NCBI GenBank assembly: GCA_944363755.1
Contig: CALVVC010000021.1
Span: 1-13,616 of the forward strand
Source: an uncultured Bacilli bacterium
GTDB lineage: Bacteria > Bacillota_I > Bacilli_A > RF39 > UBA660
Length of the DNA: 13,616 nt
Direction of reading: 5' to 3'
A model generated the notes under the pieces. It saw only the letters and a list, made by a program, of their open reading frames with translations. It was not told the origin of the DNA and made no database searches. Numbering within the stretch: the stretch's first letter is position 1; every line of letters begins with the position of its first letter. The translations under genes and the position numbers were made by a program. Of this stretch, positions 1 to 6,782 are shown in pieces.

Positions 1-92
1 ACTATTACTAAATATCATTGATTACAAGACTAACTTCCCACCTTAACTAAAACGGGAACTTTGAATTTTATTCAATGCAATGAAAAAAAGGT
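1..92. other. Window edge, no gene assigned
   Basis: No confident gene is visible here. One plus-strand frame is open from position 2 to a TAA at 44-46 and could be the last 14 codons of an upstream gene, but this is too short to judge. A 5-bp hairpin (TTGAA 61-65 with TTCAA 71-75) has no T-run behind it, so I do not call it a terminator. Confidence 0.3.
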
Positions 93-121
93 TTGCTTTT
101 TAATCTTTTTTTTGTTATGAT
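93..121 (+). promoter_or_regulatory. Sigma-A-type promoter of the repeat-rich membrane protein gene
   Basis: The -35 hexamer TTGCTT (93-98) and the -10 hexamer TATGAT (116-121) are separated by exactly 17 bp. Transcription would begin near 128, giving a short leader that contains the SD of the gene starting at 155. The match to the housekeeping consensus is good (4/6 and 5/6). Confidence 0.65.
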
Positions 122-154
122 TTAATATATAAGATAAGGGAGATGGAAGTCATT

Positions 155-1165
155 ATGATATTAGCAAATTTTGATTTAAGTTTTTTTACATCAATTCCAG
201 GTTTATTAATAACTGGTGGTGTTTTATTACTTTTAATTGCGTTAATTATATTTATTGCAACGGGAAGTAAAAGTGGTAAAAAAGATAAAAATGAAGCTTC
301 TGATGTGGAGGAAGTAGTTAATACTTCATCTGTTGTAGAAAATGCTGCTCCTGCAGTTGTTTCTCTTGAACAAAATAATGTTGTAACAACAGATTCGGTA
401 AGTAATACTTCACCTACTATATCTACACCTGTTGTAGAAAATGTTGCTCCTGCAGTTGCTTCTCTTGAACCTGATGTTATACAACCTCAAGCTAACCAAA
501 ATGGTGTTGTAGAAACGGATTCTGTAATTAATGCTGCACCTGTTGTTGGTAATAATACAGGTATAGAATCAAAAGTAGAAGAACAAGGTGAAAACAATGT
601 GGTTAATCAAGTTATTAGTGAGATGCCTACACCAGTTGGTAATGAAACAGGTGAAGAAGTAGTACCTATTACACCTGTTGCAGATTCATCACAACCAACT
701 GAGGAAACAGTTTCTAATATAGCACCTGAGGTGGTAGAACAACCTGTAACTGTTGAAAATGTACAAGATAGTACTGTTATTTCTAATCAGGAGGTATCAG
801 CAGCAGAGCCAATTACTATTGTTAATGAAGAACCTAAAACTATTTATGGTGGTGCTAATCCTGTTATACCTAAAATTGAGGTGCCTGGTGAGCAACATAG
901 ACCAATATATGGTGGTGCTAATCCGTTAGAAAATACAGGGGCTATACCAACTGTTAATAATGTAGAGCCAACTACTCCACCTGTTAATGAACAACCAAAA
1001 ATGGAGTCTGTTGAGCCTTTAAATGTTACTCCAAAAGAAGTTGAAATACCTCAAGTTGAAGTTCCAAAACAAGAGGAAGTAATACCTACTGTAGTTGAGG
1101 AAACACCTAAAGTAGAATCTACAAATTCAGAAAATAAAGAAGAAGAAATAGAGAGTTTATTTTAA
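155..1165 (+). CDS. Membrane-anchored, low-complexity acidic protein with internal repeats
   Basis: I do not recognise this gene. The 336-residue product has a short uncharged N-terminus, one hydrophobic segment at about residues 16-36, then a basic stretch (SKSGKKDK). By the positive-inside rule the long tail would be cytoplasmic. The tail is rich in Val, Pro, Glu, Asn and Thr, has no evident globular domain and is probably disordered. It carries a repeated VVEN(A/V)APAV(V/A)SLE block and two IYGGANP motifs 21 residues apart, and ends in an acidic segment closing with ESLF. The layout recalls bitopic scaffolds such as ZipA, which also have a Pro-rich linker, but no FtsZ-binding domain is seen. 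An in-frame ATG at 143 lies inside the purine-rich SD region, so the ATG at 155, preceded by AAGGGAG and GGAAG, is the better start. It has its own promoter and a weak terminator. Confidence 0.75.
   Translation: MILANFDLSFFTSIPGLLITGGVLLLLIALIIFIATGSKSGKKDKNEASDVEEVVNTSSVVENAAPAVVSLEQNNVVTTDSVSNTSPTISTPVVENVAPAVASLEPDVIQPQANQNGVVETDSVINAAPVVGNNTGIESKVEEQGENNVVNQVISEMPTPVGNETGEEVVPITPVADSSQPTEETVSNIAPEVVEQPVTVENVQDSTVISNQEVSAAEPITIVNEEPKTIYGGANPVIPKIEVPGEQHRPIYGGANPLENTGAIPTVNNVEPTTPPVNEQPKMESVEPLNVTPKEVEIPQVEVPKQEEVIPTVVEETPKVESTNSENKEEEIESLF
331..469 (+). repeat. Direct 40-bp repeat pair inside the membrane protein gene
   Basis: Positions 331-370 and 430-469 are 40-bp copies that differ at only two bases, both C/T changes. 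They lie 99 bp (33 codons) apart, so the frame is kept. Sequence after each copy is also related (both continue to a V-x-T-D-S-V segment). The pair points to a fairly recent in-frame duplication. Confidence 0.85.
845..924 (+). repeat. Direct repeat encoding the YGGANP motif
   Basis: An identical 17-bp sequence beginning TATGGTGGTGC occurs at 845-861 and 908-924, 63 bp apart, so in frame. It encodes the two IYGGANP motifs in the tail of the membrane protein. The motif is more Gly-rich than the rest of the tail and may be a short binding site, though its partner is unknown. Confidence 0.8.
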
Positions 1166-1187
1166 ATTAAATTTACTCTTTTTTTGT
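1150..1187 (+). terminator. Weak intrinsic terminator overlapping the stop codon
   Basis: AGAGAGT (1150-1156) can pair with ACTCTTT (1175-1181), with one G-U pair and an 18-nt AT-rich loop that includes the stop codon. A T-rich tract follows directly. The stem is short and weak, so termination may be partial. Confidence 0.4.
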
Positions 1188-1207
1188 TCTTTCTTACTAA
1201 ATTGTTA

Positions 1208-1215
1208 CATACAAT
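1208..1215 (+). promoter_or_regulatory. Sigma-E-like -10 element before spoVS
   Basis: CATACAAT is an exact match to the consensus -10 element of the mother-cell sigma factor SigmaE of Bacillus. It lies 28 bp before the spoVS ATG, a normal promoter distance. The expected -35 region, 13-15 bp upstream, is a poor match. TACAAT (1210-1215) could also be a sigma-A -10 box, but no -35 hexamer sits at the right spacing. Confidence 0.4.
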
Positions 1216-1243
1216 AATTTAGAAAAGAAAGGATGATAAAATT

Positions 1244-1504
1244 ATGGAAACACTAAAAGTTTCATCAAAATCTAACCCTAATAGAGTAGCAGGGGCTCTT
1301 GCCAATGTTTTTAGAGCAAGTGGCAGTGTAGAAATACAAGCAGTAGGAGCAGGGGCTTTAAATCAAGCGATAAAAGCCGTAGCAATTGCAAGAGGTTTTC
1401 TAGCACCAGCAGGTAAAAATATTGTCTGTATTCCTGCTTTTGCAGATATTTCTATTGATGGAGAAGAAAGAACTGCTATTAAATTAATTATAGAAACTAA
1501 GTAA
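1244..1504 (+). CDS. spoVS: Stage V sporulation protein S
   Basis: SpoVS is a small Alba-fold protein needed for stage V (spore coat and heat resistance) in Bacillus sporulation, and probably binds nucleic acid. The 86-residue product matches the family over its whole length: the start (METLKVSSKSNPNRVAGALA), the central EIQAVGAGALNQAIKAVAIARGF block and the end (CIPAFADISIDGEERTAIKLI) are all typical. The family is usually about 86 residues. The SD GAAAGGATG lies at a suitable distance before the ATG. It is monocistronic here, with a sigma-E-like -10 element upstream. In B. subtilis spoVS is attributed to SigmaH, so the control may differ. No clear terminator lies between it and the serS leader. 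Together with cotE it indicates an endospore former. Confidence 0.96.
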   Translation: METLKVSSKSNPNRVAGALANVFRASGSVEIQAVGAGALNQAIKAVAIARGFLAPAGKNIVCIPAFADISIDGEERTAIKLIIETK

Positions 1505-1510
1505 AAATGC

Positions 1511-1539
1511 TTGTAAAAATTTAAATTAAGCCTTATAAT
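1511..1539 (+). promoter_or_regulatory. Candidate sigma-A promoter of the serS T-box transcript
   Basis: TTGTAA (1511-1516) and TATAAT (1534-1539) are 17 bp apart. The start would fall near 1545-1546. This conflicts with part of the proposed Stem I base (1537-1546), which would then not be transcribed. Either the basal helix is shorter than drawn or transcription begins further upstream, for instance by read-through from spoVS. Confidence 0.5.
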
Positions 1540-1738
1540 AAAATCAAGTCGATTACAAGAGATAATGTTAAGTAATTTTATTTAAGAGATACTGTGGTTG
1601 GTGAGAACAGTAATAAAACCTTAACTATCTACTCTTTAGATGATTTTATTCCGGGTATTACCGTTATCTAAATTAAGTATAATAAGGATGGCACCGCTTT
1701 ACTTTATTGTAAAGCTCCTTAAAAGCCATTCTTTTTTT
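1537..1738 (+). promoter_or_regulatory. T-box leader, serine specific, with terminator
   Basis: This leader senses uncharged tRNA-Ser and controls serS. Stem I can be drawn as nested helices: 1537-1546/1641-1650 (10 bp), 1557-1561/1632-1636, 1567-1572/1620-1625, 1576-1582/1612-1618 and 1590-1595/1607-1612, with the AG-rich bulge AAGAGA at 1584-1589. The specifier loop holds TA-TCT-A at 1626-1631, where TCT (1628-1630) is a serine codon followed by the usual purine. The T-box sequence AAGGATGGCACCGC is at 1684-1697. Its TGGC (1689-1692) would pair with the GCCA end of tRNA-Ser, whose discriminator base is G. The terminator pairs AAGGATGGC (1684-1692) with GCCATTCTT (1725-1733), enclosing an inner hairpin 1696-1702/1709-1715, and ends in a T-run to 1738. 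Confidence 0.92.
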
Positions 1739-1765
1739 GTTTTATCGGCTAGAAAGGGAGGAATT

Positions 1766-3052
1766 ATGTTAGATATTAAATTTGTAAGAGAAAATAAGGA
1801 ATTAGTTAAAGAAAATATTAAGAAAAAATTTCAAGATGAAAAACTACCTCTAGTAGATGAAGTAGTAGAACTAGATGAGAAGATAAGATCTTTAAAACAA
1901 GAAGGAGATGAATTACGTAAAAAACGTAATGAAGAGAGTAGTTCTATTGGGCTTTTAATGAAAGAAAAAAAGGTAGAGGAAGCAAGTAAAAAGAAAGAAG
2001 AAGTTAAAAAGATTAATGAAAGATTAGTTACTATTGAAGAGGATGAAAAGAAACTTAATGATGAGCTAAGAAGTAAGATGATGGTAATTCCTAATATTAT
2101 GGATCCTTCTGTTCCAATCGGAAAAGATGATAGTGAAAATGTTGAAGTAGAACGTTTTGGAGATGCTTATAAACCTGAATTTGAAATACCATATCATGCT
2201 GATATAATATTAAGACTTAATGGGATGGATAAAGAAGCAGCAGGAAGAACATCAGGAGAAGGTTTTTACTACTTAACAGGAGATATTGCAAGACTTCATG
2301 AAGCAATGATTGCCTATGCAAGAGATTATATGGTAAATAAAGGTTTTACTTACTGTGTTCCACCTTTTATGATTCATAGTGATGTTGTAACAGGAGTTAT
2401 GTCTTTTCCTGAAATGGAAGCGATGATGTATAAAATAGAAGGTGAAGATTTATATCTAATAGGTACTAGTGAACATTCTATGATAGGTAGATATAAAGGA
2501 CAAATTATTAAAGAAGAAGATTTACCTTTAACACTAACATCATACTCACCTTGTTTTAGAAAAGAAGGAGGTTCTCATGGATTAGAAGAGCGAGGACTTT
2601 ACCGTGTTCATCAATTTGAAAAAGAAGAGATGATAGTTATCTGTAAGAGAGAAGAGTCTATGGACTGGTATGAAAAAATGTGGCGTTATACAGTTGAAGT
2701 GTTTAGAAATATGAATGTTCCTGTTAGACAACTAGAATGCTGTAGTGGTGATCTTGCCGACTTAAAAGTAAAATCATGCGATGTAGAAGCATGGAGTCCA
2801 AGACAACAAAAATACTTTGAAGTAGGTAGTTGTTCAACTTTAGGAGATGCTCAAGCAAGAAGATTAGGTATTAGAACTAAAGGAGAAAATGGTACATACT
2901 TTGTTCATACCTTAAATAACACCGTAGTAGCATCACCTCGTGGGCTTATCGCTGTAATTGAAAACAACTATAATGAAGATGGAAGTGTAACAGTACCAGA
3001 AGTATTAAGACCTTATATGGGTGGTTTAGAAGTTATTACACCTAAAAAATAA
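1766..3052 (+). CDS. serS: Seryl-tRNA synthetase
   Basis: SerRS charges tRNA-Ser (and tRNA-Sec where present) with serine in the cytoplasm. The 428-residue product has the N-terminal helical arm (roughly residues 25-110, Lys/Glu-rich coiled coil) that clamps tRNA-Ser, then the class II catalytic core. Motif residues seen are TSEH (234-237), motif 2 FRKEGG (264-269) with LEERGLYRVHQF after it, and motif 3 ending in SPRG (R392). The reading frame stays open upstream into the T-box to 1640, but the start at 1766 follows AAAGGGAGG and gives the normal SerRS N-terminus MLDIKFVREN. The motif 3 region (HTLNNTVVASPRG) departs from the common bacterial HTLNGSGLAVGR form and is closer to actinobacterial or archaeal versions as I recall them. 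Expression is controlled by the T-box just upstream. Confidence 0.96.
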   Translation: MLDIKFVRENKELVKENIKKKFQDEKLPLVDEVVELDEKIRSLKQEGDELRKKRNEESSSIGLLMKEKKVEEASKKKEEVKKINERLVTIEEDEKKLNDELRSKMMVIPNIMDPSVPIGKDDSENVEVERFGDAYKPEFEIPYHADIILRLNGMDKEAAGRTSGEGFYYLTGDIARLHEAMIAYARDYMVNKGFTYCVPPFMIHSDVVTGVMSFPEMEAMMYKIEGEDLYLIGTSEHSMIGRYKGQIIKEEDLPLTLTSYSPCFRKEGGSHGLEERGLYRVHQFEKEEMIVICKREESMDWYEKMWRYTVEVFRNMNVPVRQLECCSGDLADLKVKSCDVEAWSPRQQKYFEVGSCSTLGDAQARRLGIRTKGENGTYFVHTLNNTVVASPRGLIAVIENNYNEDGSVTVPEVLRPYMGGLEVITPKK

Positions 3053-3080
3053 ATTATAATTTGAAAGGATGAAGTTTATT

Positions 3081-3866
3081 ATGAAGAAAAAAATAATATA
3101 TATAGAAAAAGAAAATACATTAGTAATTAATGAGAAAACTAAATTAGAACTATTAAATATTGATGAATTTGTGTCACATATAAAAAGGGAATCAAATTTT
3201 GTTCCTGCTGGTCATATAAAAGTGGCTTTAAAATATAAATTAAGTTATAAAAATTATGAATATTATGGAGAATCAATCTTTGATTCATATAAAGGAATTA
3301 AAAACAATATTGATAATGCTGCACCTTATAAAGTTGAATTAGTAAACTTTAAATTATCAGATAAAGAAGAAAAGTATTTAGAATTTGATTTTGCAAAAAA
3401 TGATCAAGTTTCTACTTCATTTTTTGAACTTGCAGAAAGAAATATAATTTATGATGAAAAATTTTCGTTTTATAGTTATAAAGCAGATGAAAATATAGAA
3501 AAGATTAAACTACAGCTATGTTATTCTATTTGTAATAATGATAAATTAGAGTTGCAAAGTGTTGAACTTAAGTCTCATGATGGAGAGGGTAAAGAATGGA
3601 TTCCTGACACAATAGAAGAAAAATATGAGGGTTCTAAGTTTAAAGAAGAGTTTAAAGATATTAATTCTTTTTATCAGAAATATGGAAGTTACCCATATCT
3701 AACATGGAGAATAAAAGCAAAGTATTTAGATACCAATATATCAATAACATCAGTTTTTTCTTATAGTAGTAGTTCTATGAATGAAATATGTATTTCCTGT
3801 TCAACTAATGCTAATTTAGATTATTTATCACTTTTATGCGAAATAAAGAATGGATTGTTAAAATAA
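3081..3866 (+). CDS. Unrecognised cytoplasmic protein
   Basis: I do not recognise this 261-residue protein. It has no signal peptide and no membrane segment, is rich in Lys, Glu, Tyr and Ser, and its alternating hydrophobic pattern suggests much beta structure. Cysteines are scattered, mostly in the second half (CYSIC, ICISC, LLCEI), without a clear metal-binding spacing. It starts 28 bp after serS with no terminator between, so it is probably read from the serS transcript and may fall under the T-box. An ATG at 3069 overlaps the SD (GAAAGGATG). The ATG at 3081, with normal spacing, is preferred and gives MKKKIIYIEK. No terminator is obvious after the stop. Confidence 0.7.
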   Translation: MKKKIIYIEKENTLVINEKTKLELLNIDEFVSHIKRESNFVPAGHIKVALKYKLSYKNYEYYGESIFDSYKGIKNNIDNAAPYKVELVNFKLSDKEEKYLEFDFAKNDQVSTSFFELAERNIIYDEKFSFYSYKADENIEKIKLQLCYSICNNDKLELQSVELKSHDGEGKEWIPDTIEEKYEGSKFKEEFKDINSFYQKYGSYPYLTWRIKAKYLDTNISITSVFSYSSSSMNEICISCSTNANLDYLSLLCEIKNGLLK

Positions 3867-3943
3867 ATAGACCAATTAGGTTTTATAAAATAAGATAATG
3901 TATAAATATCAAGGGATTGGCCATACTGATAGTGGGAGTAAAA

Positions 3944-3973
3944 TTGACAAAACATAAGCGTGTATGGTATAAT
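3944..3973 (+). promoter_or_regulatory. Near-perfect sigma-A promoter of the ankyrin gene
   Basis: TTGACA (3944-3949) and TATAAT (3968-3973) both match the consensus exactly, with an 18-bp spacer and an extended -10 TG (3965-3966). This predicts strong constitutive transcription starting near 3980. A 6-bp inverted repeat, CCATAC (3921-3926) and GTATGG (3962-3967), flanks the -35 box and could be an operator or chance. Confidence 0.88.
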
Positions 3974-4006
3974 AAAGACCGCACGTAAAAAGAAGAGGTG
4001 TTTTAA

Positions 4007-4702
4007 ATGTTTTACGATGAGACACAAGCAACTCTTGCTTGTGAAGAAGACCCGTCCTTGATATTTGAACTTATAAAAGAAGGACATCTAGAATTAGTAG
4101 ATAAGCTAATAAAGAAGAAAACAGTTAGATTAAACACAATAGATGAGGATGGTAATACTGTTTTAATGAGACTTTTAAAGAGTAAGAAATATGATTTAGT
4201 AGAAAAATATATTAATGATATAGATAGTGATATTAATCATCAAAATAAAGATGGTAATACTTTATCTCATTTGCTTGCTACTAAAAACTATCTAAACACA
4301 GCAAAAATCATTAAAAAGTTAAAAAGAAATAAAGAACTTGATCCTAATATTAGAAATAATGAAGGGAAAACAATTCTTGATATTGCAATATCTACAGGTA
4401 ATTTATGTACAACTCTAAAACTATTAGAAGATAAAAGATTTAATAACATTGATTTAGTTTCATTTAATAATTTATATAATACTTTTATTAAAAGTGATGA
4501 GTTTGGTAAATATACTAAATTAACTAATTTAGAAACTATTGTAAATGAATTATCTAAGAAAACTAGATTATTACCTAAGGTAAAAGAGATAGTAGATTTA
4601 GTTAAGAAAAACTTTGATATAATTAAAAATGAACTTATGAATAATAAATTAACTTTCATGGATAACATAGTAAAAAATGTCTTAATGGAAGTTACTGTAT
4701 AA
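4007..4702 (+). CDS. Ankyrin-repeat protein
   Basis: The 231-residue product contains about four ankyrin repeats (roughly residues 16-46, 47-79, 82-117 and 118-150). The clearest units carry the D-x-x-G-x-T turn: DEDGNTVLMRLL, NKDGNTLSHLL and NNEGKTILDIAI. The remaining 80 residues are Lys/Leu-rich and helical (VKEIVDLVKKNFDIIKNEL). There is no signal peptide or membrane segment, so it probably acts in the cytoplasm as a protein-binding scaffold. Its partner cannot be deduced. It has its own strong promoter and terminator, so it is a single-gene unit. The SD AGAGGTG precedes the ATG. Ankyrin proteins in bacteria range from housekeeping partners to secreted effectors; nothing here points to export. 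Confidence 0.85.
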   Translation: MFYDETQATLACEEDPSLIFELIKEGHLELVDKLIKKKTVRLNTIDEDGNTVLMRLLKSKKYDLVEKYINDIDSDINHQNKDGNTLSHLLATKNYLNTAKIIKKLKRNKELDPNIRNNEGKTILDIAISTGNLCTTLKLLEDKRFNNIDLVSFNNLYNTFIKSDEFGKYTKLTNLETIVNELSKKTRLLPKVKEIVDLVKKNFDIIKNELMNNKLTFMDNIVKNVLMEVTV

Positions 4703-4727
4703 AGAAGAAAATAAAATCTTCTTTTTT
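4702..4727 (+). terminator. Intrinsic terminator of the ankyrin gene
   Basis: AAGAAGA (4702-4708, overlapping the stop codon) pairs with TCTTCTT (4717-4723) around an 8-nt A-rich loop, and T residues run to 4727. The stem is AT-rich but the arrangement is typical. Confidence 0.65.
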
Positions 4728-4775
4728 CTATGTTTATATGCTAAAATATAACTGTTTAGAAAGAAGTGAAAGACT

Positions 4776-5363
4776 ATGGGTAAAATTATTTTATTTATGG
4801 GGCCATCTTCTTCTGGAAAAGATACTATCAAAAGAAGATTAATTAAAGAGAATAAATTTGCACTTAAAGAAATGATAATGTCTACAACAAGACCTATGAG
4901 AACAGGAGAAATAGAAGGAAGAGAATACTATTTTAAGACTGTAGAAGAAATGTTAGAGTTAGAAAAAGAAGGTAAAATAATTGAAAAAAGAACATATAAG
5001 ACTGCTTATGGTCCATGGCATTATTTTACAACTAGTTCTAGTATTGATTTAGATAGTTATAATTATGTAGGTAGTAATACTTTAGAAGGTTTAGATCAAT
5101 TTGTAAAATATTATGGAAAAGAAAATATTATTTCCCTTTTAGTAACAATTGATGATGGAATTAGATTACAAAGGGCTTTAGATAGGGAAAGAAAAGAAGA
5201 AAAACCTAAATATCAAGAGTTATGTAGAAGATTTTTAGCAGATTATCTTGATTTTTCGGAAGAAAATATTAATAAAAGGCACATTACAAGTATTATCAAT
5301 AATGGTAGTAATTTAGATAATACTATGAAAGAAGTAGAGAAAGTTTTAAAATTAAATTTGTAA
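4776..5363 (+). CDS. Guanylate-kinase-like P-loop nucleotide kinase
   Basis: The 195-residue protein has the guanylate kinase layout. A P-loop GPSSSGKDT lies at 9-17. A GMP-binding segment STTRPMRTGEIEGREYYF begins at residue 36, close to the family's TTR-x-x-R-x-GE-x-x-G-x-x-Y-x-F. A YG-x-W-x-Y-F-T region (78-85) stands where the family has NYYGT. The reaction expected of the family is ATP + GMP to ADP + GDP. The middle part differs: the usual DIDWQGA strand is replaced by NYVGSNTLEGLDQFV, losing its acidic residues, and the lid region (RALDRERKEEKPKYQELCRR) is unusual. It may be a divergent paralogue with another substrate, so I give no symbol. It is 12 bp from miaB, whose SD overlaps its stop, so the two are probably co-transcribed. 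Confidence 0.8.
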   Translation: MGKIILFMGPSSSGKDTIKRRLIKENKFALKEMIMSTTRPMRTGEIEGREYYFKTVEEMLELEKEGKIIEKRTYKTAYGPWHYFTTSSSIDLDSYNYVGSNTLEGLDQFVKYYGKENIISLLVTIDDGIRLQRALDRERKEEKPKYQELCRRFLADYLDFSEENINKRHITSIINNGSNLDNTMKEVEKVLKLNL

Positions 5364-5375
5364 GGATGTGATAAA

Positions 5376-6782
5376 ATGCATTTACCAGATTTTAAAGTCG
5401 CTCGTAGTAGTACAAAAATAGATTATAAGAAAATTGATTATAAATTAGATTCTAAATATCTTAATAAATATAAAGGTAAGAAGTGTTATTTAAAGACTTA
5501 TGGTTGTCAAATGAATGAACATGATAGTGAAAATATTAAAGGAATATTAGAACTATTAGGTTTTGATTTTACTGACGATATAGAGAAAGCTGATTTAGTC
5601 TTATTAAATACTTGTTCTATTAGAGAAAATGCCCATAATAAAGCTTTTGGATTACTTGGTAAAGCTAAACATATTAAAGAGTCTAAAAGAGATTTAATGA
5701 TAGGTTTATGTGGATGTATGGCTCAAGAAGAAATAGTTGTTAATACTATTATATCGAAATATCCTTTTGTTAATTTTGTTATTGGTACGCATAACTTCTA
5801 TCAGTTACCAGAAATACTTGATAAAAGTGAATCTAAACAACAAATAGAAGTATATTCAAGAGAAGGAGACTTAATAGAAAGTCTACCAGTAGATAGAACT
5901 AGTAAATATAAAGCTTATGTTAATATTATATATGGTTGTGATAAATTTTGTACTTATTGTATTGTTCCTTATACTAGGGGAAGACAAAGAAGTAGAGAAA
6001 AAGAAGATATTTTAAAAGAAATAGATAATCTTATTAAAGAAGGTTATAAAGAAGTAACTCTATTAGGTCAAAATGTTAATGCTTATGGTAAAGATTTATA
6101 TGATAATTATTCTCTTGCTGAACTTCTAGAAGATGTTGCTAAAACAAATATACCTAGGATTAGATTTATGACAAGTCATCCTTGGGATTTTACTGATGAA
6201 ATGATAGAAGTAATTGCCAAGTATCCTAATATTATGCCAAGTATTCATTTACCAGTTCAATCAGGTAGTAATAGAATTTTAAAATTAATGGGAAGACGTT
6301 ATACTAAAGAACAGTATTTAACACTATTTCATAAGATGAAAGAAATGATTCCTAATTGTACAATCTCTACTGATATAATTGTAGGATTTCCTTTAGAAAC
6401 AGATAGTGACTTTCTTGAGACATTAAACTTAGTTCGTGAATGTAAATATGATAATGCTTATACTTTTATTTATTCACCTAGAGTTGGTACTCCTGCTAGT
6501 AAGCTTTCTGATGATATTTCTTTAGAAGAAAAAGAACAAAGACTTTATAAACTTAATGATATAGTTAATACATACTTTAAAGAAAATAATGAGAAACTTG
6601 TTGGTAAAACAGTACCTGTTTTAGTAGAAGGTATTAGTGATAAAAAGAAAGAATACTTTGGTTATAGTGATACTAATAAATTAGTTAATTTTACAGGTGA
6701 TGATGTAGAGATTGGTAGTATTGTTAATGTAGAGATAACAGAAGCTAAGACATGGAGTTTAGATGGAAAAGTTAGTAAGTAA
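5376..6782 (+). CDS. miaB: tRNA-2-methylthio-N6-isopentenyladenosine37 synthase MiaB
   Basis: MiaB is a radical-SAM methylthiotransferase that adds a methylthio group to i6A37 of tRNAs reading UNN codons. All three family domains are present in 468 residues. The N-terminal UPF0004 domain has its [4Fe-4S] ligands C44 (TYGCQMN), C80 (LNTCSIREN) and C114 (LCGCMAQ). The radical-SAM CxxxCxxC motif is at C188-C192-C195, followed by IVPYTRGRQRSR. A TRAM RNA-binding domain covers about residues 400-465. IREN and the PYTRGRQRSR signature favour MiaB over MtaB or RimO. The SD AAGGATG overlaps the preceding stop. The gene overlaps the next by 20 bp. The miaB-ricA order is the same as ymcB-ymcA in B. subtilis. 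Confidence 0.97.
   Translation: MHLPDFKVARSSTKIDYKKIDYKLDSKYLNKYKGKKCYLKTYGCQMNEHDSENIKGILELLGFDFTDDIEKADLVLLNTCSIRENAHNKAFGLLGKAKHIKESKRDLMIGLCGCMAQEEIVVNTIISKYPFVNFVIGTHNFYQLPEILDKSESKQQIEVYSREGDLIESLPVDRTSKYKAYVNIIYGCDKFCTYCIVPYTRGRQRSREKEDILKEIDNLIKEGYKEVTLLGQNVNAYGKDLYDNYSLAELLEDVAKTNIPRIRFMTSHPWDFTDEMIEVIAKYPNIMPSIHLPVQSGSNRILKLMGRRYTKEQYLTLFHKMKEMIPNCTISTDIIVGFPLETDSDFLETLNLVRECKYDNAYTFIYSPRVGTPASKLSDDISLEEKEQRLYKLNDIVNTYFKENNEKLVGKTVPVLVEGISDKKKEYFGYSDTNKLVNFTGDDVEIGSIVNVEITEAKTWSLDGKVSK

Noticed and set aside
20..49. GATTACAAGA and CCTTAACTA near the window start also occur, in the same order, in the serS T-box (1551-1560, 1619-1627); possible T-box remnant.
   Set aside because: The spacing differs (21 versus 68 bases), there is no specifier, T-box sequence or terminator, and short AT-rich matches are easily found by chance.
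1640..1765. N-terminal extension of SerRS by 42 codons.
   Set aside because: This stretch is the T-box antiterminator and terminator; the SD and the normal SerRS N-terminus are at 1766.
3821..4087. Open reading frame on the minus strand of 88 codons.
   Set aside because: It runs antisense across the strong ankyrin promoter and gene ends, has no SD and resembles no family.
4288..4668. Minus-strand open frame of 126 codons inside the ankyrin gene.
   Set aside because: It is antisense to a supported gene and its hydrophobic, Ser/Leu-rich content is what an AT-rich reverse frame gives.
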